From contig NZ_QJKB01000001.1 of NCBI RefSeq assembly GCF_003201815.1, positions 558,001 through 622,000 of the forward strand: a DNA stretch of 64,000 nucleotides, read 5' to 3'. The translations under genes and the position numbers were made by a program. The notes beneath the pieces were generated by a model. The model saw nothing but the letters and a program-made list of their open reading frames with translations. It was not told the origin of the DNA and searched no databases. Shown one piece after another: positions 7,869 through 16,928 of this stretch. Source of the stretch: Undibacterium pigrum. Lineage in GTDB: Bacteria > Pseudomonadota > Gammaproteobacteria > Burkholderiales > Burkholderiaceae_D. Each line of letters starts with the position of its first letter. Within the stretch, counting starts at the first letter, position 1.

Positions 7869-9059
7869 TTATCTCCCGTTCTGTTCAGGTACTTCTTTCG
7901 CCCAGATCAAGGCACGCTGAGTCAATATTGGCCCTACTATTTCCAATAGCAGGGTCATGGCCGCGAGAGCGGTCAGTTCATCGGCAAAACTAATACCAAG
8001 ATAGCGCGTTTGTTCTAAAGTAAGGATCACGAATACAGAAATAGGTGCCAGGGCCAGTCCCGTCATCACACCTTTGCGCGTTTGTATTCCGCTTACGTGA
8101 GCCAACAGCGATGTGACCGACAGTTTTGCAGCAAAGCGCACAGCCACAAGGGCCAAACCCAGACCTGCGCCAGAGAGAATTTTTTGCCATTCCAGCGTCG
8201 AAGCTGCATAGACAAACAGCATGACAGTGAGCAAGTCGCCCAATGCGCCAAAGTTCCTTTGAGTACGGCTCAAGGTGATTCGTCGATGCCTGGCCATCAA
8301 TCCAAAAGTCAGCGTTGCTAGTATCGGGGAAAGCTTGCCTGCATGCGTCAACGCCACCAATAAAATCACCGCAAATGCGAAGGCAACAGTTGCGTCCTGC
8401 CCCAGATTACCGAGCTGTCGTAATATCAGCGGCAGAAGCACACCAAACAGAGCACCCATTGCGACGGATGCGACCAGCACTGACAAACTGTTCACGGATG
8501 CATGAAGGAGGCTGCCTGTGTTTTGGAAGACCCAAAACCCTACGATGACCTTGAAAGTAAACACACCCATGACACAATTGATGGCTGCCAGATGCAATAT
8601 CCTTTCAGTGACCTGGCCTGCGCTGCGCTGTTCATTAATGACGCGTAACAAACCGGCTGGAGAGGTCGACATGGTCAGTGCGGCTAACAATAATGCCGTC
8701 AGTATGGGCGTTCCAAACCACGTCGCCACCAAATACACAGCTGAGAAAGTCAGCATTGCCTCCAGTACACCAGTGAGGCCTATCCAGGGATTATTGCGAA
8801 GCCAGCGGATATTAATGCGATAGCCAAATTCGAACAAAATCAGCCCAAAGGCGATATTTGCTAACAACAGAATAGCGCTATGACCATCATGAGACAACAT
8901 TCCCAGTTGCGAATTCGCCAGCAAGAAGCCCACTAGGCCGTAGATACTGATACGCGGCAGACCAGTCCAGCGGTGGCCGAATTCACCGGCAAGCCAGGCA
9001 AACACAAGGGCAAAAGGCCATGCCAGTTCGGCCAGGTTAGAATTGAAGAACTCGAACAT
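7869..9059 (-). CDS. Cation/proton antiporter (CPA2, Kef/NhaS-like)
   Basis: 396 aa of almost continuous hydrophobic segments, about a dozen, in the order typical of Na+/H+ or K+/H+ exchangers. Sequence hallmarks include GLPRISIYGLVGFLLANSQ near the N-terminus, LILFEFGYRIN, and a central TMSTSPAGLLRVINEQ region. No C-terminal TrkA-N/RCK domain is present, so it is a short, membrane-only type. It lies 52 bp after a second antiporter and directly before ybdK in the same operon. Ion specificity cannot be read from the sequence. Confidence 0.8.
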   Translation of the reverse strand: MFEFFNSNLAELAWPFALVFAWLAGEFGHRWTGLPRISIYGLVGFLLANSQLGMLSHDGHSAILLLANIAFGLILFEFGYRINIRWLRNNPWIGLTGVLEAMLTFSAVYLVATWFGTPILTALLLAALTMSTSPAGLLRVINEQRSAGQVTERILHLAAINCVMGVFTFKVIVGFWVFQNTGSLLHASVNSLSVLVASVAMGALFGVLLPLILRQLGNLGQDATVAFAFAVILLVALTHAGKLSPILATLTFGLMARHRRITLSRTQRNFGALGDLLTVMLFVYAASTLEWQKILSGAGLGLALVAVRFAAKLSVTSLLAHVSGIQTRKGVMTGLALAPISVFVILTLEQTRYLGISFADELTALAAMTLLLEIVGPILTQRALIWAKEVPEQNGR

Positions 9060-9111
9060 TCAAACTCCTTTAAAGTAAGTCAATTTTCCTGGCCTGACAC
9101 GACTTGGTTTT

Positions 9112-10359
9112 TCACCACAAGAAAGCCACCGCAGCCATCAAGGTAGGGGGCGTTGCACCCAGCAATAAACCACCGGCACCAATTGATTCGTCATTGAAGC
9201 CTCGGCGTAACAGCGCGACACCCGCTGGATTTGGTGCGTTGGCAATCACGGTCAATCCGCCACCAGCCACTGCACCCGCAACCAGCATGTACTTGGATTG
9301 ATCACTCATACCGACAATCAATGAGCCTAAATACGTCAGGGCAGCGTTGTCAGTAATGGCAGTCAAGCCAAGAGCCCCAAAAAACAAGGCAACTGGACTA
9401 AGGCTGGAAACGATGGGTTGCAACCACCATTGCTGCATTCCCCCAAGAACAACCAGTCCTGCCAGGAAAAAACCAACCAGCAAACCTTCCTTCAGGATCA
9501 GCGGATTCTGGAAGCGCTCATAGGCTTGTGTGTATCCCATGAAGAATAAAAACAGGCCAAGAAAAAATACCGGATGATGGGCAAAGATCACTACACCTGC
9601 AAGAAACATCAAATGCACCAGGCTGACAATCAGAGGTACGGGGATCTCGTCTTTTTTATCACTAATGACAGGTAGACTGACATGCTTGCGCAATAAAAAA
9701 CTAATAAAGGATGCATTCACAAGCACAGCAATACAAGCTTTCCAGCCAAAAGTCATCGCCATGAAACTTGTCGACCACTGCCAGGTTGAAGCGACCATTA
9801 ATACGGGTGGTGCTGCGAATGAAGTCAGCGTCCCGCCGATGGACACGTTCACGAACAGTACGCCCAGGCTGCCATATTTCAGCCACTCAGGTATTCCTGG
9901 TCGAAACACCAGAGGTGCCAGCATCAATGCAGCCAAAGTCATTGCTGCCGGTTCGGTGATGAATGAGCCCATTAAAGGAACCAGGGCCAAGCCAAACCAG
10001 GTCATGGTCAATGGCTTTGGTAAAGGCACCAGCTTTGCCAGAATAGAGAGAAAGCGCGCCACAATTTCCAGCACTGGTTTGGAAGCAGCAACCACCATTA
10101 CCACAAACACAAATAAGGGTTCGGTGTATTGCCTCGACTCGGCATAGGTGACGGCAGCTTCACTGCCAGAGACCACAGCCATGGCGACAATGAGTATAAA
10201 AGCCCAAAATCCAAAAACCACCTCGACTTCACCAAGCAGGTGGAATAAACCTGCATGTTTGGGGGCTTTATGAGCAAGCTCTTCAAAAAATTTCGCGGCA
10301 AAGGTATGTGCTAATGCGAGAAAGAAAATAACTGCTCCGACCACTTGTATCGTGTTCAT
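9112..10359 (-). CDS. Putative Na+/H+ antiporter (Na_H_antiport_2-like)
   Basis: 415 aa membrane protein with many hydrophobic helices. It matches what I know of the putative Na+/H+ antiporter family PF07399: SFITEPAAMTLAALMLAP, GGTLTSFAAPPVLMVA and AITDNAALTYLGSL, the last two resembling the paired substrate loops of the NhaD/ArsB ion-transporter superfamily. It sits between a ClC transporter gene (74 bp upstream) and a CPA2-type antiporter (52 bp downstream), on the same strand. The ion is not known, but Na+ or K+ exchange for protons is likely. Confidence 0.8.
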   Translation of the reverse strand: MNTIQVVGAVIFFLALAHTFAAKFFEELAHKAPKHAGLFHLLGEVEVVFGFWAFILIVAMAVVSGSEAAVTYAESRQYTEPLFVFVVMVVAASKPVLEIVARFLSILAKLVPLPKPLTMTWFGLALVPLMGSFITEPAAMTLAALMLAPLVFRPGIPEWLKYGSLGVLFVNVSIGGTLTSFAAPPVLMVASTWQWSTSFMAMTFGWKACIAVLVNASFISFLLRKHVSLPVISDKKDEIPVPLIVSLVHLMFLAGVVIFAHHPVFFLGLFLFFMGYTQAYERFQNPLILKEGLLVGFFLAGLVVLGGMQQWWLQPIVSSLSPVALFFGALGLTAITDNAALTYLGSLIVGMSDQSKYMLVAGAVAGGGLTVIANAPNPAGVALLRRGFNDESIGAGGLLLGATPPTLMAAVAFLW

Positions 10360-10433
10360 GTTTTTATAGATATTTGCTTGTTAAGGTGAAGTGTCGGCTG
10401 CCACTATATTGAGCGGCACTGTCTGACACACCA

Positions 10434-11777
10434 TTACCGGCTTGGCTGCAAGTTTGCTGTTGCCGGTACAGAAAACCGCTCTGCCAATTTGTGATAAAGC
10501 GGTGTAGGACAAATCATTTTTGATACTGCACTGGCGATCACTGATACTGTCATTAATGGTATCAGCATCTGATGGCTGTCTGTCATTTCCATCATGATAA
10601 TAAATGAAGTTACAGGCGCTCTGGTTACACCGGATAGGTACGCCGCCATGACCAACAACACTGTCGCGCTGTGCGTGGCCATGTTTGGAAACAGGTCCGC
10701 AACGTTATCGCCAATGCCAGCGCCCACCGCCAACGAAGGCGCAAATATTCCTCCGGTTATTCCGCTCATGGAAGACAGTATGGTCGCCAGCATTTTGCTT
10801 ATCCCAAAATACCAGGGCAGGACACCACTATCTTCCAAAGTCAGTCTGGTTGTGGCGTAGCCAGTACCAAAAGGCAATCCATCCGTACAAACACCGAGAA
10901 TCGCAATCAGTAACCCACATAAGGCAGCAAACAGTACGCCACGGTTTTGCATAAAACTTGTCACGCGTGCAGGTAACTTGCTGGAACTAGCAATCAGTAA
11001 CTGGCTGAAACAACCACCAGACGCACCACCGATGACACCACACAGCAATATTGCCCAAATACCCGAACTCCAGTCCAGATAAGCGCCAGTTGAGCCAAAA
11101 TAGGTGTAGTTCCCCAAGGCAGCCAGTGAGATCAAGCCAGAAAGAATCACTGTCACCAGGGTGGAGCTATTCGCATTGAACACGTGTTTCTTGCTCAGCT
11201 CTTCAATTGCAAACATGATGCCTGCCAAGGGTGTATTGAATGCCGCAGCGATACCGGCAGCACCACCCGCCATGATCAAAATTCGCCGCGTCTCCGGGTT
11301 CTGGAATGGACCATGTCCATAGAACATATGCATCACCGAAGCACCGATCTGTACAGTTGGACCTTCCCGACCGATTGAGGCACCGACAGAAAGTCCGCCC
11401 AAGGTCATCAAGATTTTACCTACCGCTATCCTTGGTGACAGCAAGGCATTTTCTTTTTCTGTACCGGTTGAATCGATAGCTGCGATAGTTTGCGGAATTC
11501 CACTACCTTGCGTGCCAGGAAAAAAACGCCTGCCAAGATAAAACAGTAGTGCGAAACCCAAAGGCATCACCACAAGCGGTGAATATGGCGATATTTTCAG
11601 CATTTGAGCATGCAACTTTGCTGCCTGCTCTCCACCAAAGGCAAGACCTACGGCCAGTAAGCCTACCAATAAAGGCCCGATGATCCAAGCAGCTCCCCTG
11701 TGCCAGATATCAGAAACTCTGGAAATAATGAGACCAGTTCGAAGTGAGTATGGCTTTCTGCGGGGTGGTAAATGCAT
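10434..11777 (-). CDS. ClC-family chloride channel / H+-Cl- exchanger
   Basis: About 447 aa from the ATG at 11777. The frame stays open up to 12083, but that extension overlaps the MarR operator and gene and looks nothing like a ClC N-terminus. The three chloride-binding motifs are present: GSGIPQ, GREGPTVQ with the gating Glu, and GIFAPSL. A Glu pair in MFAIEELS corresponds to the internal proton Glu of E. coli ClcA, so a proton-coupled exchanger is more likely than a plain channel. No CBS domains. It heads the ion-homeostasis operon and is divergent from a MarR gene. No good ribosome site was seen at the chosen start. Confidence 0.85.
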   Translation of the reverse strand: MHLPPRRKPYSLRTGLIISRVSDIWHRGAAWIIGPLLVGLLAVGLAFGGEQAAKLHAQMLKISPYSPLVVMPLGFALLFYLGRRFFPGTQGSGIPQTIAAIDSTGTEKENALLSPRIAVGKILMTLGGLSVGASIGREGPTVQIGASVMHMFYGHGPFQNPETRRILIMAGGAAGIAAAFNTPLAGIMFAIEELSKKHVFNANSSTLVTVILSGLISLAALGNYTYFGSTGAYLDWSSGIWAILLCGVIGGASGGCFSQLLIASSSKLPARVTSFMQNRGVLFAALCGLLIAILGVCTDGLPFGTGYATTRLTLEDSGVLPWYFGISKMLATILSSMSGITGGIFAPSLAVGAGIGDNVADLFPNMATHSATVLLVMAAYLSGVTRAPVTSFIIMMEMTDSHQMLIPLMTVSVIASAVSKMICPTPLYHKLAERFSVPATANLQPSR

Positions 11778-11862
11778 AATGAAGTGGGCTATTCCTTCGG
11801 CATATGCTAGATATTTGCCGGACAAGTTAATCGCTTTTTTACATATATTTAGGCAAAACATA

Positions 11863-11887
11863 TTCCTACAAATTATATTTGCAGGAA
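11863..11887. promoter_or_regulatory. MarR-type operator between clc and marR
   Basis: Inverted repeat with 11-bp arms TTCCTACAAAT and ATTTGCAGGAA (one mismatch) and a 3-bp centre. It lies 38 bp before the marR start, on the side facing the divergent ClC gene, the expected place for an autoregulatory MarR operator that also controls the transporter operon. Confidence 0.6.
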
Positions 11888-11924
11888 TGGAGTTATGATA
11901 CACTTTATTCGCAGGAGATACTTG

Positions 11925-12443
11925 ATGATCAAAAAAGTAGCACGAAAAACCAGTGCCGATAGTGATGAAAATAGCGAAATTCAGGCAAGACTCGATATTC
12001 TGAAAAAGCTGCGCATCGTCATACGTGCAGCACAGCAGCATTCTTTGTGGATAGAAAAACAATGCGGCGTCAATGGCGCGCAACTATGGATCATCCAGGA
12101 ACTATTTGAAACAGATGGATTGCGTGTGGGGGAGCTGGCTAAAAAACTGGCAATTCACCAGACGACGACCAGTAACTTATTGGACAACCTTGAAAAACGA
12201 GGTTATGTCCGTAAGGCGCGCGATCCCAAGGATCAACGTGTAGTCAGAGTCAGCCTGACGGAAGAAGGGGCGGCCTTGTTAATGCGGGCACCTAAACCAG
12301 CCAGAGGATTATTGCCGGAAGCCTTAATGCAGCTTGATCCAGAATCAGCAAGCAATTTGGACTCTGGCCTGCAGGGATTGTTAAGTAGCATCGAAGTATT
12401 AGACGAAGGATTTGCCTTATTGCCTTTGCCATTTACGATGTAA
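11925..12443 (+). CDS. MarR-family transcriptional regulator
   Basis: 172 aa from ATG 11925, which has AGGAGA 7 nt upstream. An ATG at 11895 is in frame but its GGAG is only 2 nt away. The winged-helix domain is clear: LRVGELAKKLAIHQTTTSNLLDNLEKRGYVRKARDPKDQ (helix-turn-helix plus wing with the DxR motif), then VRVSLTEEG. It is divergent from the ClC-antiporter-ybdK operon with a palindrome between them, so it probably represses that operon and itself in response to an unknown ligand. A strong terminator follows. Confidence 0.85.
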   Translation: MIKKVARKTSADSDENSEIQARLDILKKLRIVIRAAQQHSLWIEKQCGVNGAQLWIIQELFETDGLRVGELAKKLAIHQTTTSNLLDNLEKRGYVRKARDPKDQRVVRVSLTEEGAALLMRAPKPARGLLPEALMQLDPESASNLDSGLQGLLSSIEVLDEGFALLPLPFTM

Positions 12444-12493
12444 CCAGGTTGCAAGACGAGAGTGGGAGTGCAGGTTTAATGCTTCCTTTTAAC

Positions 12494-12519
12494 CCCCCTT
12501 CTCGGAGGGGGCTTTTTTT
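12494..12519 (+). terminator. Rho-independent terminator of marR
   Basis: A GC-rich 6-bp stem (CCCCCT / AGGGGG, loop TCTCGG) is followed directly by C and seven T. Confidence 0.8.
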
Positions 12520-12666
12520 CGTCTGATTGAAACGCCGGGATCAGTCACCGGTTGGTTGCTTATCGCATTTTTATCACTGCACCTGACAGTAAGGGAAATC
12601 AGGTGTGGGCAGTCCTGATGATGTGTCAGGGATTTTTCCCATAATTAAATCAAAGAGGAAATTGAA

Positions 12667-13191
12667 ATGCGCTCTACCACCATGTTATCTTTTGCCAGCG
12701 CAGCAGTCGTTCTGCTGTCAGCATGCAGTTCTCCAGTCAAGGTTGCAGAAAAACCTGCCACGCCAGTTGCTGAAGTTCCGAAAGCTATGCCAAATACGCG
12801 GTCGGTTGAAACTGTCACGGCTGCTGTAGATCCTTTGAACGACCCAAAAAATATTCTCTCAAAGCGCAGCGTCTATTTTGATTATGACCAGTACACGGTC
12901 AAACCTGAGTATGCCAATCTGGTACAGGCACATTCTAAGTACATCGCTGGGAATAAGACAAAAAAGGTTTTGATCCAGGGTAATACAGATGAGCGTGGGG
13001 GTAGCGAATACAACCTTGCATTAGGCCAAAAGCGTGCAGAAGCCGTGCGTAAAGCCATGGTTTTGCTCGGCACACCAGATGCACAGTTGGAAGCAGTCTC
13101 GTATGGTAAAGAAAAGCCAAAAGCAATGGGGCACGATGAAGCTGCCTGGGCAGAAAATCGTCGCGACGACATCGTCTATCTATCTAAATAA
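12667..13191 (+). CDS. Pal-like OmpA-domain outer-membrane lipoprotein
   Basis: 174 aa, ATG preceded by GAGGAAA. A lipoprotein signal ends in LLSAC with Cys20 as the lipidated residue. The C-terminal half is an OmpA-like peptidoglycan-binding domain: YFDYDQYTVKP, then IQGNTDERGGSEYNLALGQKRA with the Asp and Arg that contact diaminopimelate, and EENRR-like AENRRDDIVY at the end. The protein would tether the outer membrane to peptidoglycan. It is not beside tolB or ybgF, so it is probably a second, stand-alone Pal paralogue and not the Tol-Pal component. Confidence 0.85.
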   Translation: MRSTTMLSFASAAVVLLSACSSPVKVAEKPATPVAEVPKAMPNTRSVETVTAAVDPLNDPKNILSKRSVYFDYDQYTVKPEYANLVQAHSKYIAGNKTKKVLIQGNTDERGGSEYNLALGQKRAEAVRKAMVLLGTPDAQLEAVSYGKEKPKAMGHDEAAWAENRRDDIVYLSK

Positions 13192-13358
13192 ACATGTACG
13201 GTCAATGTCGTGCGCGAATGGGTAAATTTCATTATCGACCTGCGTGCCCTGATTGACCCAGTACCTGGTGGCGGGCTCGGCTTGCGTGTCTTGGCCCGCT
13301 GTCAGTAAATGCTCCAATCAAGTCATGACGCTTTCAGACACTCATATCAGAGATAAAT

Positions 13359-13751
13359 ATGGTATCGGCAGCACTTCCGGATGAATTGAGGCGATTCATC
13401 CTCAGTAACATTGCTTCCGTTCCGCATTTGGAAGCACTGCTGTTGCTACATGCGACACCTGAGCAAGCTTGGGAATGCCTGGCTGTGTCACAGCGCCTAT
13501 ATGTCTCTGAATATGTGGCGCAGAAGTTACTGGATGAGCTATATGCAGCAGGTATGCTTTCCAGGACCGAGTCGGTGAAATCATCCAAATATTGTTTTCA
13601 ACCTAGTCAGCCAGAATTTGCTGAACTTATCAGCCGATTGGCAAAGGCATATCGCCGTGACTTGGTTGGAATAACTTGTCTGATCCATTCTCAAACAGAC
13701 AGACGGGCACAGCAATTTGCAGATGCGTTCATCTGGCGAAAGGACGTATAA
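13359..13751 (+). CDS. Conserved hypothetical protein, winged-helix-like
   Basis: 130 aa. The order of short helices (LEALLLLHATPEQAWECLAVSQRLYVSEYVAQKLLDELYAAGMLSRTES) looks like a winged-helix DNA-binding fold, but I do not recognise a named family. It lies 1 bp before two small membrane-protein genes on the same strand, so the three are probably one operon. I recall such triads from Burkholderiales genomes, which supports the gene being real. The start codon (ATG 13359) has only a weak purine stretch upstream. Confidence 0.6.
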   Translation: MVSAALPDELRRFILSNIASVPHLEALLLLHATPEQAWECLAVSQRLYVSEYVAQKLLDELYAAGMLSRTESVKSSKYCFQPSQPEFAELISRLAKAYRRDLVGITCLIHSQTDRRAQQFADAFIWRKDV

Positions 13752-13752
13752 C

Positions 13753-14010
13753 ATGGCTGAAACCATTTATGGGCTCTGCACTTTGACATCGCTGTTGTGC
13801 GCATGGATGTTATTGACTTCTCATCGACGCAACGGAGTGCGTCTGCTGTTTTGGAGCGGTTTATGTTTCATTGGATTGTCAATCAACAACATCTTGCTTG
13901 TGCTCGACAAACTGGTGTTTCCGCAGATTGATCTTTTATTGCTCCGTTTATTTAGTGCATTAGTGGCATTGCTGTTATTGTTATTTGGCTTGATTTACGA
14001 AAACAAGTGA
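13753..14010 (+). CDS. Small membrane protein, DUF5985-like (1)
   Basis: 85 aa with three hydrophobic segments and no charged domain. The ATG at 13753 comes right after the preceding stop. The pattern GLCTLTSLLCAWMLLTSHRRNGVRLLFWSGLCFIGLSINN resembles DUF5985 proteins, which occur in pairs; the next gene is the second member. Function unknown. Confidence 0.7.
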   Translation: MAETIYGLCTLTSLLCAWMLLTSHRRNGVRLLFWSGLCFIGLSINNILLVLDKLVFPQIDLLLLRLFSALVALLLLLFGLIYENK

Positions 14011-14017
14011 GAATGCA

Positions 14018-14314
14018 ATGATCAATTTTTTGACTGGTGCCATCGCCATGGCTTCATGTGCCATCGCATTCTTCTTTCTTCGATTTTGGCGAAGTTCGGG
14101 GCAGCGGTTTTTCCTGTATTTCGCGCTGTCGTTTTTTGTGGAAGCTGGTCACCGTGTTTATTCCGTGTTTGATCAAATAACACATGAGGATTCGCCCTAT
14201 CATTACTTGATCCGACTCCTGTCCTATAGCCTAATACTTTGGGCGATCATTGAAAAAAATTGGCAAAATCGGCAAAAAAATACTTCTTCTACTTTGGGTG
14301 AGGACCAGGTTTGA
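14018..14314 (+). CDS. Small membrane protein, DUF5985-like (2)
   Basis: 98 aa, three hydrophobic segments, starting 7 nt after the first DUF5985-like gene with GAGAATGC upstream. It contains FLRFWRSSGQRFFLYFALSFFVEAGHRV, similar in layout to its neighbour. The two probably form a membrane complex, but no role is known. Confidence 0.7.
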   Translation: MINFLTGAIAMASCAIAFFFLRFWRSSGQRFFLYFALSFFVEAGHRVYSVFDQITHEDSPYHYLIRLLSYSLILWAIIEKNWQNRQKNTSSTLGEDQV

Positions 14315-14483
14315 TGATAGTGAAAGACGATATTTTTTGTAGCTAAAAGCGTGTAAAAAAATCCCAGAATTGTGGGAAATTACGAACGATAGGCGTGCGC
14401 TGAAGTCTGAAGTCGAGGAGTAATAATTCCATTTCATGTTGCATCGATTATCTGAATACATCTAGTTGCGGGAGTCAAAAAAA

Positions 14484-15131
14484 ATGAACCTCAAATCTGC
14501 AAGCTATCGATTGCTCCTCGTCATAGGTCTGGTCGCATTACTATTAATGTTGGCGCATATGAGCGCCGGTGCCAAACCACAGCCCGCTACTTCGCAAACA
14601 ACATCCAGCAGTGCAACAACCACGCAAGCAGAGGCTGGCCCAACGTGGAATTCGCTGAGCGCTACCCAAAAGGATACCTTGTCACCTCTGGCAAGCGAGT
14701 GGAGAAATATCGATGCAAACAGGAAGCAGAAATGGATAGAAATAGCCAACCGCTATCAGAAACTCAATCCCGACGAAAAAGCAAGAGCGCAAGAACGCAT
14801 GCGTGAATGGGTCAAGCTCACACCAGAGCAGAGGATGCAGGCAAGAGAAAATTTTGCACGCGCTTCAAAATTGAAATCTGGTCAGAAAGCTGCCCAATGG
14901 CAGCACTATCAAGAGCTTAGCGAAGAAGAGAAAAAACAACTCGCCGCTGACAAGCAAAAAAGAACAGTGACAAATTTACCTGCTACTGTCATCAAATTAA
15001 AACCACATGTCAGGCCTAAACCTTCACCACCAGTGCAGCAGGTGACGCCAGAGAGTGCCGTTGTGCCTGCCAGCCCGGTTAAGGTGCCAGAACAGGTCAC
15101 CCCTGTCAGCGCGTCTGAGCAGTCGAAATAA
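14484..15131 (+). CDS. DUF3106-domain exported/membrane-anchored protein
   Basis: 215 aa from ATG 14484 with GGGAG 9 nt upstream; a TTG at 14466 is also in frame. One N-terminal hydrophobic helix (LLLVIGLVALLLMLAHMSAG) acts as a signal or anchor. The central domain has repeated helices with WNSLSATQKDTLSPLASEW, KLNPDEKARAQERMREW and LTPEQRMQARENF, characteristic of DUF3106. The C-terminus is Pro/Val-rich and probably disordered. DUF3106 proteins are found in betaproteobacteria, often near envelope-stress genes, and are of unknown function. Confidence 0.8.
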   Translation: MNLKSASYRLLLVIGLVALLLMLAHMSAGAKPQPATSQTTSSSATTTQAEAGPTWNSLSATQKDTLSPLASEWRNIDANRKQKWIEIANRYQKLNPDEKARAQERMREWVKLTPEQRMQARENFARASKLKSGQKAAQWQHYQELSEEEKKQLAADKQKRTVTNLPATVIKLKPHVRPKPSPPVQQVTPESAVVPASPVKVPEQVTPVSASEQSK

Positions 15132-15200
15132 CTATCCTGACCTTGCCTGACAAATAGGGCAACAACGATCTCTGACTGCACATAGCTAAAGAACAAATGC

Positions 15201-16064
15201 ATGAATTTAAATCAGAAAATTATCGCCTGGGTTGATCAGTCTGCCTTTGCGGCAAACATTGCAGACTATGCGACATGGGCGGCAATCCGACTTGATGCTC
15301 CATTGGAATTTGTACATGTCACCGGGCCTTACAGCGGCCAAGAGATTTTCAGCAGACGCAGTCACGTTGTTGATATAGGTACGACCGAGAGTACTGCAAA
15401 TACGGGCAGTGCAATTCAATATTCTGTTGCTGTAGAGTCCTCAGCCCAACCTGATGAATCTGCTTTGGGGTTTCAGTCTTCAGTCAGTTTTGGAGACAGA
15501 ACGGCCAAGTTCTACCATCTTGCAGGTGAGCTTGGCGAAAGGGTAATAGAATACGATATTGTTACCCGACTCCATATTTTTGGACGGCAGGGGCAATCCT
15601 CTGGAAATCTTGGATCGAACGTCCGACGATGTGTCAGAATGCTTCATAAACCAGTTCTTGTCGTCAACTCTGCTTTTCGCCCTCCAAAACGCGCTATGAT
15701 TGTTTTTGATCGCGGCACAATTTCGAGTCGAGCCGTACAACTGATTGCCAGCAGTCCTCTGTTTAAAAACATTGCGATTCATTTACTCGTCTGCGGAGAT
15801 ACTAATCAGCAAAGCCTGAGAGCATTGAACTGGGCTACAAATTGCCTTGAAAACGCGGGGCATGAAGTCAGCGCAGCATTTCACCAGGGTGATGTAAGAA
15901 CTCAACTTCCAAAAATGATTGAGTTGCATTCTATAGATTTGCTCGTGCTAGCAGCCTATCCCTATTCACCGTTACGTAGCATACTGTTGGGGCATGCAAC
16001 CACAGATTTTTTACGGGCTACAACAATACCAGCACTCTTATTACGGCAGCTTGTCGATGATTGA
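15201..16064 (+). CDS. Universal stress protein with two tandem Usp domains
   Basis: 287 aa, about twice the length of a single UspA. The first domain (residues 1-150) begins IIAWVDQSAFAANIADYATWAA; the second ends with LLVLAAYPYSPLRSILLGHATTDFLRATTIPALLL, the usual C-terminal strand-helix that carries the G-2x-G-9x-G(S/T) ATP motif in UspA. Here the spacing is degenerate, so ATP binding is uncertain. Tandem Usp proteins accumulate under starvation, acid and oxidative stress. No clear regulatory site was seen upstream. Confidence 0.85.
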   Translation: MNLNQKIIAWVDQSAFAANIADYATWAAIRLDAPLEFVHVTGPYSGQEIFSRRSHVVDIGTTESTANTGSAIQYSVAVESSAQPDESALGFQSSVSFGDRTAKFYHLAGELGERVIEYDIVTRLHIFGRQGQSSGNLGSNVRRCVRMLHKPVLVVNSAFRPPKRAMIVFDRGTISSRAVQLIASSPLFKNIAIHLLVCGDTNQQSLRALNWATNCLENAGHEVSAAFHQGDVRTQLPKMIELHSIDLLVLAAYPYSPLRSILLGHATTDFLRATTIPALLLRQLVDD

Positions 16065-16238
16065 AACTAATTAGTAGTTTTTTGTAGGCTTGCGTTGTTG
16101 CATAAGCATTTTAAATCGACATTCAGCATTGCTCCATCTCGCGGCTTGCAGAAAATACCAGATCCGTTGATTCTTAAGCAGAGTATCTCTTAAAAATTAC
16201 GGCCCAAGATTCATTCGAACAGTAGAAGGCCATCTACA

Positions 16239-16892
16239 ATGAAAAAGACGATACTAGTATTGCTTGTCGCTGGCTGCACTTTCATTGCTTTTACTCTGGG
16301 CTATTTTAAGCTTCAGAACACGCACTATACCCAACAGCTAACTAGCGAGAACATCACTTTAAAAAATGAATTACTGGGCTACACCCGATTCAATGATTAT
16401 TTAACAGAGGGAAAGCGGCAACTGCTTGAACAGTCAAAGCTGGTGACTGCGCAAATTGTGCGCCAAGAGGGAGTGACTCGCGTCATAGAAAAAAAGTTCT
16501 TTGGTCTGTCGTCAGGTGCAATTGTCGCGATTTCATATACCGCTGAATATTCCTTTGGCTATGACATGCGCCCAGAAAATTATACGCTCGTCAAAACGTC
16601 CAGCGGTATAGAGATAAAACTGCATCGCCCCATATTGCTGGTTTCCCCATCTGCTCGGGATTTGAACTATAGAATTTTAAGCTCCGGGATGTTCACAGAT
16701 CCAAAGTCAGCCGTTATTCAGTTGTACCAAGGAATAGAAAAGGAAATGCAAATAAACGCAGAAAAGCTAAGGGCTGATGAAGCAGTCCTTGCTCTTTGTG
16801 AAAAAAAGCTTGTCCTTTTCGTCCATCATTTTTTAATGAAACAACCTGGGGTAAAAATGGTTCCCAATATTTCTGTGAACTACGTAGACTAA
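16239..16892 (+). CDS. DUF4230-like membrane-anchored protein
   Basis: 217 aa. An N-terminal hydrophobic helix (LVLLVAGCTFIAFTLGYF) anchors or exports it, followed by a short coiled-coil stretch and a soluble domain with alternating strands (IVAISYTAEYSFGYDMRPENYTL...IKLHRPILLVSPSARDLNYRILSSGMF). This resembles DUF4230 proteins, which have one membrane anchor and an extracytoplasmic beta domain of unknown function. It is a single gene between the Usp gene and a broken DUF389 gene on the opposite strand. Confidence 0.6.
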   Translation: MKKTILVLLVAGCTFIAFTLGYFKLQNTHYTQQLTSENITLKNELLGYTRFNDYLTEGKRQLLEQSKLVTAQIVRQEGVTRVIEKKFFGLSSGAIVAISYTAEYSFGYDMRPENYTLVKTSSGIEIKLHRPILLVSPSARDLNYRILSSGMFTDPKSAVIQLYQGIEKEMQINAEKLRADEAVLALCEKKLVLFVHHFLMKQPGVKMVPNISVNYVD

Positions 16893-16928
16893 ATACTGGG
16901 ATCAACAATTAACCTCTCTTTTTTAACC

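Noticed and set aside
9665-10147. 160-aa frame opposite the Na+/H+ antiporter gene
   Set aside because: Thr/Asn-rich mirror of a hydrophobic membrane protein, a common artefact on the antisense strand of transporter genes.
11778-12083. N-terminal extension of the ClC gene by about 100 residues
   Set aside because: The extension overlaps the palindromic operator and the marR coding region and has no ClC features.
14362-14377. Short TCCCA/TGGGA hairpin after the DUF5985 genes
   Set aside because: Only a 5-bp stem with no T-run, too weak to call a terminator.
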